DNA of 64,000 nucleotides, taken from NCBI RefSeq assembly GCF_035503745.1, contig NZ_DATJTC010000027.1, positions 108,343 through 172,342 of the forward strand, in the 5' to 3' direction. The DNA comes from Dyella_B sp035503745. GTDB lineage: Bacteria; Pseudomonadota; Gammaproteobacteria; Xanthomonadales; Rhodanobacteraceae. Made by a program: the position numbers and the translations under genes. Shown here in pieces: positions 52,458-61,752 of the stretch. The stretch's first letter is position 1. Each line of letters opens with the position of its first letter. The notes under the pieces were generated by a model. That model searched no databases and had not been told where the DNA came from. It saw nothing but the letters and a program-made list of their open reading frames with translations.

Positions 52458-53003
52458 ATGCCCAAGACCCCACCCCCGCCGCCTCCCCTGCCCATCCTGC
52501 CCGACGTGTTGCAGCCGCGCCTGCGCGTCGTGTTCTGTGGAACCGCCGCCGGCAGGCGTTCAGCTGTGGAGGGCGCCTACTATGCCCATCCCGGCAACCT
52601 GTTCTGGCGCGCGCTATTCCTGGCCGGATTCACCCCAAGGCTGCTGACGCCTCAGGAATTTCCCAAGCTTCCTCCATTCGGCCTTGGCCTTACCGACCTA
52701 GCCAAGCACCACGCCGGCAACGATGACGAACTGCCCCTGGGCGCGTTCGACGTCCCCGCGCTGGTGACCAAGGTCGAAAAGTACGCCCCCGGCATCCTGG
52801 CCCTGACCAGCAAGAACGCAGCCCGGGCGCTACTGGGGCGGGCGGCGGCCTATGGCCTGCAAGGCAGCTCTATCGGCGGCACGCGCCTGTTCGTGCTGCC
52901 ATCCCCATCCGGACAAGCGCGAGGCCATTGGCAGTTGGAGCCATGGATGGTCCTCGCAAGACTGGCCACGAGCCCGGGAATACCTTCAAACGCCATGCCA
53001 TGA
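52458..53003 (+). CDS. MUG/TDG-like mismatch-specific DNA glycosylase, atypical motif 1
   Basis: 181 residues from MPKTPPPPPPLPILPD (a TTG earlier in frame is less likely). It has the fold features of mismatch uracil/thymine glycosylases: AYYAHPGNLFWRALFLAGFT, GLGLTDLAK and the C-terminal LPSPSGQA. Motif 1, where E. coli MUG reads GINPG with the catalytic Asn18, is GTAAG here. The Asn is thus absent, so specificity or mechanism differs from classical MUG. Single gene, not in an operon. Confidence 0.8.
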   Translation: MPKTPPPPPPLPILPDVLQPRLRVVFCGTAAGRRSAVEGAYYAHPGNLFWRALFLAGFTPRLLTPQEFPKLPPFGLGLTDLAKHHAGNDDELPLGAFDVPALVTKVEKYAPGILALTSKNAARALLGRAAAYGLQGSSIGGTRLFVLPSPSGQARGHWQLEPWMVLARLATSPGIPSNAMP

Positions 53004-53079
53004 GCTCATCGCCCCGAGTGGCGCAGAGCAGGGGCCGGCGGCATGATGGAAGATAACCATGCGACAAAGGGGGGAGCGG

Positions 53080-54984
53080 ATGATTTTGCCGTGGCTTGCG
53101 AAGACGTACCGCGCTGTCTTTTTCCTGGGGTTGCTGGTCGCCTACGTGCTCGTACTGTACCTCTTCGCGACGCCAACGCATGACGATGCCTTCATGTCAT
53201 GCGTCCGTTTCGCCGCCCCCGCCATCGAGTTGGCTTGCGCATGGCTGATCTGCGACGTGCTGCTGGCGCTAGCCCGACGCCGAGGGAGCCGCCTGGCGCT
53301 GGGTTTGCCATGGGCCGTGGCACTTACGATCGCCCTTGTCTACGCCGCACAGATCTATTCGATCTACCTTTCGGGCAATTTCATCAGTGTGCTGGCGATA
53401 CAAAATCGCGCGGAAAGCCGCATCGTGCGAAATGCCACCATGTATATGTCGATCGCACTCGCCGTGGCGTGGTGGCTGGTCTTTGTCGTGGGACAGCTTT
53501 GCGAACAAAAGCTCGCTGCCGCCAGCGATCAAGACAACGTCGCCCCATTGCAAGGCAGGACACGGCTGGCGATCGCCGTGCTCTTAGGATTATCGGCCGC
53601 GCTTTTGTTCCAACGGCAGCACGATACTGGCATGCTCGAAGTGGGCTACACACAGTCACCGGTCATTACCTTCGTGCGCAACGTTTTCGATTCGACGCGA
53701 AGCGTTGGCGACGCAGATCGCGCAAACTCGCTCAACGCACCATCCGCCGCGCCGAGCCGCGAACGCTTTCCCCTTGAAAAGTCCCTGATCTACGACACGC
53801 CACTGCCCTATCAGGCGAAAGGCGTTGCCGGTACACGGCCCAACGTCATCGTCATCTTCTCCGAAGGCGTATCCGCGCGGCTGCTTGGCTGCTATGGCGG
53901 CAAATATCCTGGACTGACACCGAACATCGACCGGCTCGCCAGTGTTTCAATGCGCGTCATCGATTACTACAACCACACCGCGGCCACGTATCGCGGCCTG
54001 CGTGGACAAATGGTGTCGGGTTACCCGCAAGCCGGCGGCGATGACGACAAAACCCAGGCCACCGATGCCGCGACAATGGCGTCGCTTTCGATTCAATACC
54101 GATCCGTACCCATGATGCTCAAACAGGAGCATTACAATACCTACTTCATATCCCCGCATTACAACCGCGTCGGGCTCAACGATTTATTGCGCTCGCTTGG
54201 ATTCGACAAAGTTTATTCATTCGAAGACGTAAGCCGGACGGTCTTGCCCGGCAACAAGCTTTACTACGTGGAAGGAGCGCTGAGCGATGACGACGAGTTT
54301 GGTGCACTGCGCGCGCTGATGACCCGGGGCGAGCTGAACGGCAAGGATCGCCCGTTCTTCATGGGTCTTTACAATTTCGGGACGCACGCGTTCATCGATA
54401 TCATGCCCAACGGTGCGAAGTACGGCGACGGCGGCAACTCCGCGCTCAACAAGCTGCATAACTTCGATCACGCGCTGGGCGCATTTCTCGATTACTTCTT
54501 CGCTAGCCCCTACGCGAAAAACACCATCCTTGTACTAACCGCCGATCACGCTACCTATCCGGATCAGGATTACCGTGCCGTAGCGGGCGACGGCTACAAG
54601 CCACTGCTGGTGGATCGCATTCCGCTGATCATTTACGACCCCACGCACAAGCTCCCCGCGATACTGGATGCACGAGCAAGAACATCCATCGATCTGGCCC
54701 CCACCCTCATGCAACTGCTCGGCATCCAGAAGGAAACCAACAGCTTCCTGGGCACATCGCTGTTTGAACCCACACCCAGCTTGATCGGCATGGCGGCCAT
54801 CGGCGACGAGTTTTTCGCGACCGACCCCGCCGGCGTCTATCCTGAGGCTGACGTACCCGAGCAATACAAAAAAGCCTTCTTGCAGAAAAAGCAGCTGGTC
54901 GAGCGCTATTACCAACTGGAGGCGCAAAATAGGTTGTTTCCGACCATCGCCAGCCCATCCGCAGCAGAGACCGCCAAGCACTGA
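53080..54984 (+). CDS. membrane-anchored sulfatase-fold enzyme (LtaS/OpgB/EptA-like)
   Basis: 634 residues from the ATG with the strong AAGGGGGGAG ribosome site. Four or five helices come first (to about residue 165), then a periplasmic sulfatase-like domain. It has the metal and nucleophile residues of the phosphotransferase group: IFSEGVSARLLGCYGG (Glu), YNHTAATYRGLRGQ (Thr) and LTADHATYPD (Asp-His). Such enzymes move glycerophosphate or phosphoethanolamine onto envelope glycans or lipids. The substrate is unknown. GC content appears lower than in neighbouring core genes. Confidence 0.8.
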   Translation: MILPWLAKTYRAVFFLGLLVAYVLVLYLFATPTHDDAFMSCVRFAAPAIELACAWLICDVLLALARRRGSRLALGLPWAVALTIALVYAAQIYSIYLSGNFISVLAIQNRAESRIVRNATMYMSIALAVAWWLVFVVGQLCEQKLAAASDQDNVAPLQGRTRLAIAVLLGLSAALLFQRQHDTGMLEVGYTQSPVITFVRNVFDSTRSVGDADRANSLNAPSAAPSRERFPLEKSLIYDTPLPYQAKGVAGTRPNVIVIFSEGVSARLLGCYGGKYPGLTPNIDRLASVSMRVIDYYNHTAATYRGLRGQMVSGYPQAGGDDDKTQATDAATMASLSIQYRSVPMMLKQEHYNTYFISPHYNRVGLNDLLRSLGFDKVYSFEDVSRTVLPGNKLYYVEGALSDDDEFGALRALMTRGELNGKDRPFFMGLYNFGTHAFIDIMPNGAKYGDGGNSALNKLHNFDHALGAFLDYFFASPYAKNTILVLTADHATYPDQDYRAVAGDGYKPLLVDRIPLIIYDPTHKLPAILDARARTSIDLAPTLMQLLGIQKETNSFLGTSLFEPTPSLIGMAAIGDEFFATDPAGVYPEADVPEQYKKAFLQKKQLVERYYQLEAQNRLFPTIASPSAAETAKH

Positions 54985-55229
54985 GAACCCGCAAAAGGGG
55001 GCGTTCGACCGCGGCGGGGACGGGGCAACACGCATCGCGATAGCGTTGGCATATCGACATGAGCCGGAGAACTTGCGCCGCCGCAAATATTTGCGCAATT
55101 TCCAATGGCCTCCGGCCTATGGTTGCCAACAAGAAAATTGTCTAGGCTACTATCTTCCCGGCAACCCCTCATGTCAGTCCTCACACAGCGGCACGCCGTG
55201 CGTTGGAGGGCTGATGGAAATCATCGGTT

Positions 55230-58200
55230 ATGTGGATCGTCAAAATCGCGCTTGAGCGGCCGCTCACCTTCATCGTTCTGGCGCTGCTGCTATTGATCCT
55301 GGGGCCCCTGGCCATTCTTCGCACGCCGGTCGACATCTTCCCGAACATCGACATTCCCGTGGTTTCGGTGGTGTGGCAATACACGGGGCTTCCCGCCGAA
55401 GACATGAACAACCGCATCGTCTCCGGTTATGAGCGCGCACTGACCACCACCGTCAATGACATCGAGCACACCGAGACCAACTCGCTCAACGGCGTGGGCC
55501 TGATCAAGGTCTTCTTCCAGCCGAACGTGAAGATCGACATGGCCGTGGCGCAGGTGACGGCGATTTCGCAGACGGTGCTCAAGTCGATGCCGGCCGGCAC
55601 GACGCCGCCGCTGATCCTGGTGTACAACGCTTCCACCGTGCCGGTGCTGCAGTTTGCGTTGTCGTCCAAGCAATTGTCGGAAACCACGATCTTCGACGAC
55701 GCCAACCAGATCGTGCGCACTTTCGTCACTTCCGTGCGTGGCGCGGCCACCCCCTATCCCTATGGCGGCAAGCAGCGCCAGGTGGAGGTGGATCTCAATC
55801 CGCAGGCCCTGCTTGCGCACGGCCTGGCTGCGTCCGACGTAGTCACCGCGATCGCCGACCAGAACCTGATCCTGCCGGCGGGCACGGAAAAAATCGGCGA
55901 TACCGAGTACAGCGTGCGCTTGAACGGCAGCCCGCTCAACGCCGAGGACCTGAACAACGCCCCGATCAAGACCGTCAACGGCATCACCATCTACGTGCGC
56001 GACGTGGCGCACGTGCACGATGGCTCGCCGCCGCAGACCAACATCGTGCGCGTGAACGGCCAGCGCGCGGTGCTGATGTCGATCCTGAAGATCGGCGATG
56101 CTTCCACGCTCGATATCGTGGACAGCCTGCAGGGCATGCTGCCGGCCATCCGCGCGGCCATTCCCAAAGCGCTGCAGATCAACTCGCTGTCCGACCAGTC
56201 GCTGTTCGTGCGCGCGGCAATTTCCGGCGTCATCCGCGAAGGCGCGATCGCGGCAGGCCTCACGGGCCTGATGATTCTGCTGTTCCTGGGTTCGTGGCGC
56301 TCTACGCTGATCATCGCGATCTCGATCCCGCTGTCGATCCTCGCCTCGATCATCGCGCTGTCGGCGCTGGGCGAGACGATCAACATCATGACGCTGGGCG
56401 GCCTTGCGCTGGCCGTGGGTATCCTGGTCGACGATGCCACGGTGACGATCGAAAACATCAACTCGCACCTGGAAGAAGGCAAGGAGGTCTACGACGCGAT
56501 CATGGAAGGCGCGCACCAGATCGCGGTGCCGGCGTTCGTGTCCACGCTGTCGATCTGCATCGTGTTCGTGCCGATCTTCTTCCTCGGCGGCGTGGCGAAA
56601 TACCTGTTCGCACCGCTGGCCGAGGCAGTAGTGTTTGCGATGCTGGCCTCCTACGTGCTGTCGCGAACGCTGGTGCCCACGCTGTCGCTATTCTGGCTGC
56701 AGAAGCACGAGCACGATAAAAAGCCCACCGGCGCGCTCAGTCACTTCCAGCACGGTTTTGAAACCCGCTTCGAAAAGATTCGCGAGGGCTATCGCCATGC
56801 GCTGGAAACGGCCGAACGCCATCGCGGCCTGTTCACGATCCTGTTTTTCGCCAGCTGCGCACTGTCGGTGGGATTGCTCGCGCCGTGGCTGGGGCGCGAC
56901 TTCTTCCCGTACGTGGACGGCGGCCAGATCAAATTGCACTTCCGCGCCCCGACGGGCCTGCGCATCGAAGAAACGGCGAGGCAGGCCGACGGCATCGAAA
57001 ATGTGATCCGCCAGGTCATTCCCAAGGCGGAATTGGCAAGCATCGTCGACACGCTCGGCGTGCCCTACAGCGGCATCAACCTGTCCTACAGCAACACCGG
57101 CGTCATCGGCACGTCCGACGGCGATATCTTCGTGACGCTCAGCGAAGACCATCACCCGACCATCGAGTACGTGCGCAAGCTGCGCGATGAACTCAAGCAC
57201 AAATACCCAAGCGTGGTGTTCTCGTTTTTGCCCGCCGATATCGTGGGCCAGATCCTGAACTTCGGCGCGCCCGCACCGATCGACGTACAGGTGTCCAGCC
57301 ACGATTCCAACGCTTCCACGAGGATCGCCAAAGAGATCTACAGCGATCTGCTGCACGTGCCCGGGCTGGTGGATTTGCGCATCCAACAGGCGCAGAACCT
57401 GCCGCAGATCAACGTGAACGTGGATCGCACGCGCGCCAGCATCGTCAACCTCACCACCAACGACATCGCCAGCAACCTGCTCACCGCGCTGGCGGGGTCC
57501 TCGCAGGTCAATCCCACTTTCTGGGTCGATCCCAGGACCGGCATCAGCTACACGCTCGCCACGCAGGCGCCGCAATATCGCCTCGATACCTTGCAGGCAC
57601 TGAAGAATCTGCCGATCACCAGCGTGTCCGGCGCAACGGCGGCGAATGCGAGCAGCGCCACCCCGGGCGCACCCAGCCAGATTCTCGCCAATCTGGCCAG
57701 CTTCGGGCGCAGCTTCGGCCCGGCCGAGGTATCGCACTACAGCACGCGCCCGCTGATCGACATCTACGGTTCGGTCGATCGCACGGACCTGGGCAGCGTG
57801 GCCAGCGACGTGCAACGCATCGTGGAGCAACATTCGAAGAACCTGCCGCGCGACGTGAATATCAACATCCGCGGCCAGGTGCAGACGATGCAGGCTTCCT
57901 ACAAGGGATTGCTGGGTGGCCTCGCGTTCGCAATCATCCTGGTGTACTTGCTGATCGTGGTGAATTTCCAGAGCTGGCTCGATCCGATGATCATCATCGC
58001 CGCGCTGCCGGCGGCCTTGGCGGGCCTGGTGTGGATGCTATTCCTCACGCACACGCCGCTGTCGGTCCCCGCGCTGATGGGCGCGATCATGTGCATGGGC
58101 GTGGCAACGGCGAACTCGATCCTGGTGATCAGCTTCGCGCGCGAGCGCCTGGCGCATCACGACGACCCGGTGAAGGCCGCGCTCGAAGCGGGCTACCAGC

Positions 58201-58418
58201 GGTTCCGTCCCGTGTTGATGACGGCCCTGGCGATGATCATCGGCATGGTGCCGATGGCGCTGGGCCTTGGCGAAGGCGGCGAGCAGAACGCGCCGCTGGG
58301 CCGTGCCGTGATCGGCGGCCTGCTCTTGGCCACCGCCGCCACCCTGTTCTTTGTCCCGACCTTTTTCAGTCTGCTGCATCGGCGCCGCAAGGCGCGCCGC
58401 GATGCGGCTGCCGCGTGA
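55230..58418 (+). CDS. RND efflux transporter permease (AcrB superfamily)
   Basis: 1062 residues, 12 helices and two large periplasmic loops. Helix 4 has the proton-relay Asp pair in GILVDDATVTIENI. In helix 10, AcrB has a Lys before Asn (Lys940); here the segment reads GVATANSILVISFARE, so the Lys is missing. Some RND groups outside the classical drug pumps share this. It is co-transcribed with a periplasmic adaptor that follows. No outer-membrane channel or regulator is encoded nearby, so it may use a shared TolC-type protein. Confidence 0.92.
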   Translation: MWIVKIALERPLTFIVLALLLLILGPLAILRTPVDIFPNIDIPVVSVVWQYTGLPAEDMNNRIVSGYERALTTTVNDIEHTETNSLNGVGLIKVFFQPNVKIDMAVAQVTAISQTVLKSMPAGTTPPLILVYNASTVPVLQFALSSKQLSETTIFDDANQIVRTFVTSVRGAATPYPYGGKQRQVEVDLNPQALLAHGLAASDVVTAIADQNLILPAGTEKIGDTEYSVRLNGSPLNAEDLNNAPIKTVNGITIYVRDVAHVHDGSPPQTNIVRVNGQRAVLMSILKIGDASTLDIVDSLQGMLPAIRAAIPKALQINSLSDQSLFVRAAISGVIREGAIAAGLTGLMILLFLGSWRSTLIIAISIPLSILASIIALSALGETINIMTLGGLALAVGILVDDATVTIENINSHLEEGKEVYDAIMEGAHQIAVPAFVSTLSICIVFVPIFFLGGVAKYLFAPLAEAVVFAMLASYVLSRTLVPTLSLFWLQKHEHDKKPTGALSHFQHGFETRFEKIREGYRHALETAERHRGLFTILFFASCALSVGLLAPWLGRDFFPYVDGGQIKLHFRAPTGLRIEETARQADGIENVIRQVIPKAELASIVDTLGVPYSGINLSYSNTGVIGTSDGDIFVTLSEDHHPTIEYVRKLRDELKHKYPSVVFSFLPADIVGQILNFGAPAPIDVQVSSHDSNASTRIAKEIYSDLLHVPGLVDLRIQQAQNLPQINVNVDRTRASIVNLTTNDIASNLLTALAGSSQVNPTFWVDPRTGISYTLATQAPQYRLDTLQALKNLPITSVSGATAANASSATPGAPSQILANLASFGRSFGPAEVSHYSTRPLIDIYGSVDRTDLGSVASDVQRIVEQHSKNLPRDVNINIRGQVQTMQASYKGLLGGLAFAIILVYLLIVVNFQSWLDPMIIIAALPAALAGLVWMLFLTHTPLSVPALMGAIMCMGVATANSILVISFARERLAHHDDPVKAALEAGYQRFRPVLMTALAMIIGMVPMALGLGEGGEQNAPLGRAVIGGLLLATAATLFFVPTFFSLLHRRRKARRDAAAA

Positions 58419-58428
58419 GATCACCTAC

Positions 58429-59622
58429 ATGTCCAGCGCCAACGCCCCCGCTCCGCATCACTCCGGCAAACCATCGCACGGTGCCAGGCTGGTTCTCATC
58501 GGCATCGGTGTCGCGCTGGCGGCGCTTGCCGTCTACGGCATCATCACCCGCGTCCAGGCCCGCCATGCGCTGGCCGAAGACACCAACCGCGACGCGGTGG
58601 CCACGGTCAACGTAACGACCGTCCAGTCGGCACCCCAGGACCAGCAACTTACCCTGCCCGGTACCGTCGCCTCCTGGCAGGACGCGCAGATCTACGCGCG
58701 CACCACCGGCTACGTCGCCAAGTGGAACGTGGATATCGGCACGCGCGTGAAGAAAGGCCAGCGCCTGGCCGAGCTGGACACACCCGATGTCGATAACCAG
58801 CTGCTGCAAGGCAAGGCGCAGATGCGCACCGACGTGGCCAACATGAACTTCGCCAAGATCACCGCCGATCGCTACGAGAAGCTGGTCCAGCAGGGTCTGG
58901 TGGCGGCGCAAACGGGCGATCAGTACGTGGCGCAATACAAGGCCGACCTGGCTACCGTGCAGGCCGATGAAGCCAACGTGGCGCACCTGCAGAACCTGGA
59001 AGACTTCAAACACATCACCGCGCCGTTCGACGGTGTGATCACGCAGCGCAACCTCGACATCGGCGCCTTGATCGACGCCGGCTCCACCGGCAGCAATCTG
59101 TTCGTGATCGCCGACACCAGCAAGCTGCGCGTGTATGTCGACGTGCCGGAAAACTACGCCGCCAGCATCCGGGTCGGCATGCCCGCCGAAGTCTCTCTAA
59201 ACACCTACGGCGCCAAGCCGATCGCCGGCACCGTGGCGCGCACGGCCGATGCACTGGACCCCACCACGCGTACGCTGCGCACCGAAATCGACGTGGACAA
59301 CGCCAGCCAGGCACTGGTGCCGGGCGTGTATGCCAACGTCAAGCTGGCCGTGTCGACGGCAACCAGGGATTTCATCGTGCCGGCCAACACCTTGCTGTTT
59401 CGCAGCGAAGGCATGCGCGTGGCACTGGTCGATAGCCAGCAGCATATTCATCTGCAGCCCATTACGCTGGGGCGCGATTTCGGCAGTACCGTGGAAGTGG
59501 TCGACGGCCTCCACGACAACGACCGCATCGTGATCAGCCCGCCCGATTCGATATACGAGGGGCAGCAAGTGAACGTCAACAAGGGCCAGGCCAGCCCGCC
59601 CCGGCAAGCCGCTGTGAAGTGA
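58429..59622 (+). CDS. RND efflux periplasmic adaptor (membrane fusion protein)
   Basis: 397 residues from MSSANAPAPH. One N-terminal membrane anchor (LVLIGIGVALAALAVYGIIT) is followed by the biotinyl-like part (GTVASWQDAQIYARTTGYVA), an alpha hairpin (about residues 120-190), the lipoyl and beta-barrel portion (ITAPFDGVITQRNLDIGALI) and a membrane-proximal domain. Adaptor of the preceding RND permease, 10 bp downstream. Gene order permease-adaptor is the reverse of acrAB, not rare in this group. Confidence 0.92.
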   Translation: MSSANAPAPHHSGKPSHGARLVLIGIGVALAALAVYGIITRVQARHALAEDTNRDAVATVNVTTVQSAPQDQQLTLPGTVASWQDAQIYARTTGYVAKWNVDIGTRVKKGQRLAELDTPDVDNQLLQGKAQMRTDVANMNFAKITADRYEKLVQQGLVAAQTGDQYVAQYKADLATVQADEANVAHLQNLEDFKHITAPFDGVITQRNLDIGALIDAGSTGSNLFVIADTSKLRVYVDVPENYAASIRVGMPAEVSLNTYGAKPIAGTVARTADALDPTTRTLRTEIDVDNASQALVPGVYANVKLAVSTATRDFIVPANTLLFRSEGMRVALVDSQQHIHLQPITLGRDFGSTVEVVDGLHDNDRIVISPPDSIYEGQQVNVNKGQASPPRQAAVK

Positions 59623-60909
59623 TCAGTCCACCGGCGTATGCCGGTACGTGACGACGTCGCGCTCTTCCACTGCAGCGGCGCGATTGGACCAGGCCTGGCG
59701 AACGTAGGTGACGACGGCGGCGACATCCGCGTCGCTCAGTTGTTGCGCGTACGGCGGCATCGAATACGGACGCGGGTTGCCCTGCGTCAGCGGTGCAAAC
59801 CCGCCCAGCAACACCGCGCGGGTGGCGTTCATACCGGTGGGTTCGAGCACCGTTGCATTGCCGTCCAGCGGTGGGTAGACACCGGCTATCCCTGCGCCAT
59901 CCTTGCCATGGCAGCTCGCGCAACGCTGCGCATAAATACCCTGCCCCCGCTCGATCAGCGGTTTGCTATCGAAGCTGGGCTTGGTCGTCAAAGGCTTGGG
60001 GCGTGCCGGCAACGATTGCAGATAATCGGCGATCGCCTGCAGGTCTTCATCGCGCAGGTGTTGCGTGCTGCCCACCACCACGTCCGCCATCGGCCCCAGC
60101 GCGCTGCCCTTGGACGCCTGGCCGGTCTTGAGCAGATCGACGATGTCCTGCTTGCTCCATCCCTGCAGGCCACCGTGTGCCTGCATGCTCAGATCCGGCG
60201 CATACCAGTCCACTTCCGGAATACGTCCGCCGGAAAGCGGCGCGCGCGGCTCCACGCCGCCCCATGTGCCGCGCGGTGCGTGGCATTCGATGCAATGCCC
60301 AAGCCCCTGCACCAGATAGGCGCCGCGATTCCACGACGCCGATTGCGCCGGATCGGCTTGATAGACACCTTCCTTGAAATAAAGCGCGCGCCAGGCCGCA
60401 AGCGTGGCACGCACGTTGTAGGGAAAGCGCAAACCCAGCGGCGTGGCTTGCTGACGCACCGGCGGCAAGGATTTCAGATACGCGAAGATCGCGATCGCAT
60501 CCTCACGTGTGACCTTGGTAAAGGAGGTGTAGGAGAACACCGGATAAAGCAGCTCACCGTGGCGGCCCACGCCGCTGTGCAATGCGCGCCAGAAATCCTC
60601 CAGGCGCCACTGTCCCAGCCCGGTTTGCGGATCGGGCGTGAGGTTGGACGATGGAACATTGCCGAACGGCGTGGGTAACAAACGCCCGCCCGCATAGCGA
60701 GCCCCGCCTTGGGCGGTATGGCACGACACGCAATCGCCAGCCGTGGCCAGATAGCGGCCTTTGGCGATCACGGTCGGATCTTTCAGCATTGCCGCAATCG
60801 CCGGATCTTCCGCCATGCCGGGCGCCGCGTTCGACCGGTGCGCCAGCCACCACCACAACGCAAGCGCCAGCACCGCCAGCACCAGTGGAATCCACAGCAG
60901 ACGCTTCAT
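59623..60909 (-). CDS. triheme cytochrome c (alcohol-dehydrogenase type subunit)
   Basis: 428 residues. An N-terminal membrane helix or uncleaved signal (LLWIPLVLAVLALALWWWLA) is followed by three CxxCH sites: CVSCH, CIECH and CASCH, each in a cytochrome c domain. The layout matches the triheme subunit of membrane-bound quinohaemoprotein dehydrogenases, which pass electrons to the quinone pool. No large dehydrogenase subunit is in the window. ATGA overlap with the upstream diheme gene. Confidence 0.9.
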   Translation of the reverse strand: MKRLLWIPLVLAVLALALWWWLAHRSNAAPGMAEDPAIAAMLKDPTVIAKGRYLATAGDCVSCHTAQGGARYAGGRLLPTPFGNVPSSNLTPDPQTGLGQWRLEDFWRALHSGVGRHGELLYPVFSYTSFTKVTREDAIAIFAYLKSLPPVRQQATPLGLRFPYNVRATLAAWRALYFKEGVYQADPAQSASWNRGAYLVQGLGHCIECHAPRGTWGGVEPRAPLSGGRIPEVDWYAPDLSMQAHGGLQGWSKQDIVDLLKTGQASKGSALGPMADVVVGSTQHLRDEDLQAIADYLQSLPARPKPLTTKPSFDSKPLIERGQGIYAQRCASCHGKDGAGIAGVYPPLDGNATVLEPTGMNATRAVLLGGFAPLTQGNPRPYSMPPYAQQLSDADVAAVVTYVRQAWSNRAAAVEERDVVTYRHTPVD

Positions 60910-61652
60910 GAGCCGCCTCCCGCGGCATCGAGCACACCGCAGCGCAAGGGCGGCGTAATGGAACCGGCGGGTTGCGGATGCGTATCGGCAGGCACCTCAT
61001 GGCTGGCCAGCCATGCGGCGACAGCGCTGATGTCCGTCGGCGCAAGGCGATTGGCGATGATGGCCATGCAATCGGGTGCCGCCGATGCACGCGTACCTGT
61101 TCGCCAGGAACCGAGCTGGGAACTGATGTAGTCGTACGGCAAGCCGACCAGCCCGGGCACCGACGGCTCGGTGCCGGTCAACGCCTTGCCATGGCAGGCC
61201 TGGCATGGCGGCACCTTGAGCGCGGGATCGCCCAGGCTCACCAGCTGCTGCCCGCGTTGCAGCAATGACGGCGCGATATCCGGCACGGGTGCACGCTCAT
61301 ACGGCACCTGCTGCGCGGCGAAGTATTCGGCGATTTGGTGAATGTAGGCCGGACTCAGTTGCCGCACCGTGTATTCCATCGGCGCGTAATGGCGGCGCCC
61401 GCGCTGGAAGTTCTGGATTTGCAGCGCCAGGTATCCAGCCGGCTTTCCGGCTAAACGCGGAAAGAAGCCGCTGCCGGGCGAACCCTCGCCATGCAAACCG
61501 TGGCAAGCCGTGCAAGCGGCGATGCGTTGCTTCAGCGTATCGGGCACGGACGCTTGATCGGCATAGGCGATACCGCCGGCAACCATACCGGCCAGCACAA
61601 GCACCCATGACATGATGCGGCGGTATCCGAACGGCAAGACGGCTCTCCCCAT
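60906..61652 (-). CDS. diheme cytochrome c (c4/c553-like)
   Basis: 248 residues. Signal peptide in MSWVLVLAGMVAGGIAYA (start may be this Met or the one 13 residues earlier). Two CxxCH sites, CTACHGLHGEGS and CQACHGKAL, in tandem cytochrome domains. Periplasmic electron carrier. First gene of the pair with the triheme protein. Divergent from the amidase gene. Confidence 0.88.
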   Translation of the reverse strand: MGRAVLPFGYRRIMSWVLVLAGMVAGGIAYADQASVPDTLKQRIAACTACHGLHGEGSPGSGFFPRLAGKPAGYLALQIQNFQRGRRHYAPMEYTVRQLSPAYIHQIAEYFAAQQVPYERAPVPDIAPSLLQRGQQLVSLGDPALKVPPCQACHGKALTGTEPSVPGLVGLPYDYISSQLGSWRTGTRASAAPDCMAIIANRLAPTDISAVAAWLASHEVPADTHPQPAGSITPPLRCGVLDAAGGGS

Positions 61653-61752
61653 GCCCGCAGTATAAGGCGGCCGCGTGCGCCAGCCGCGCCATGTGCGGTT
61701 ATGCTGCGGCATCGTGCCACAACCCTTGTGCTGATTCGCTTCGGAGGTCGTC

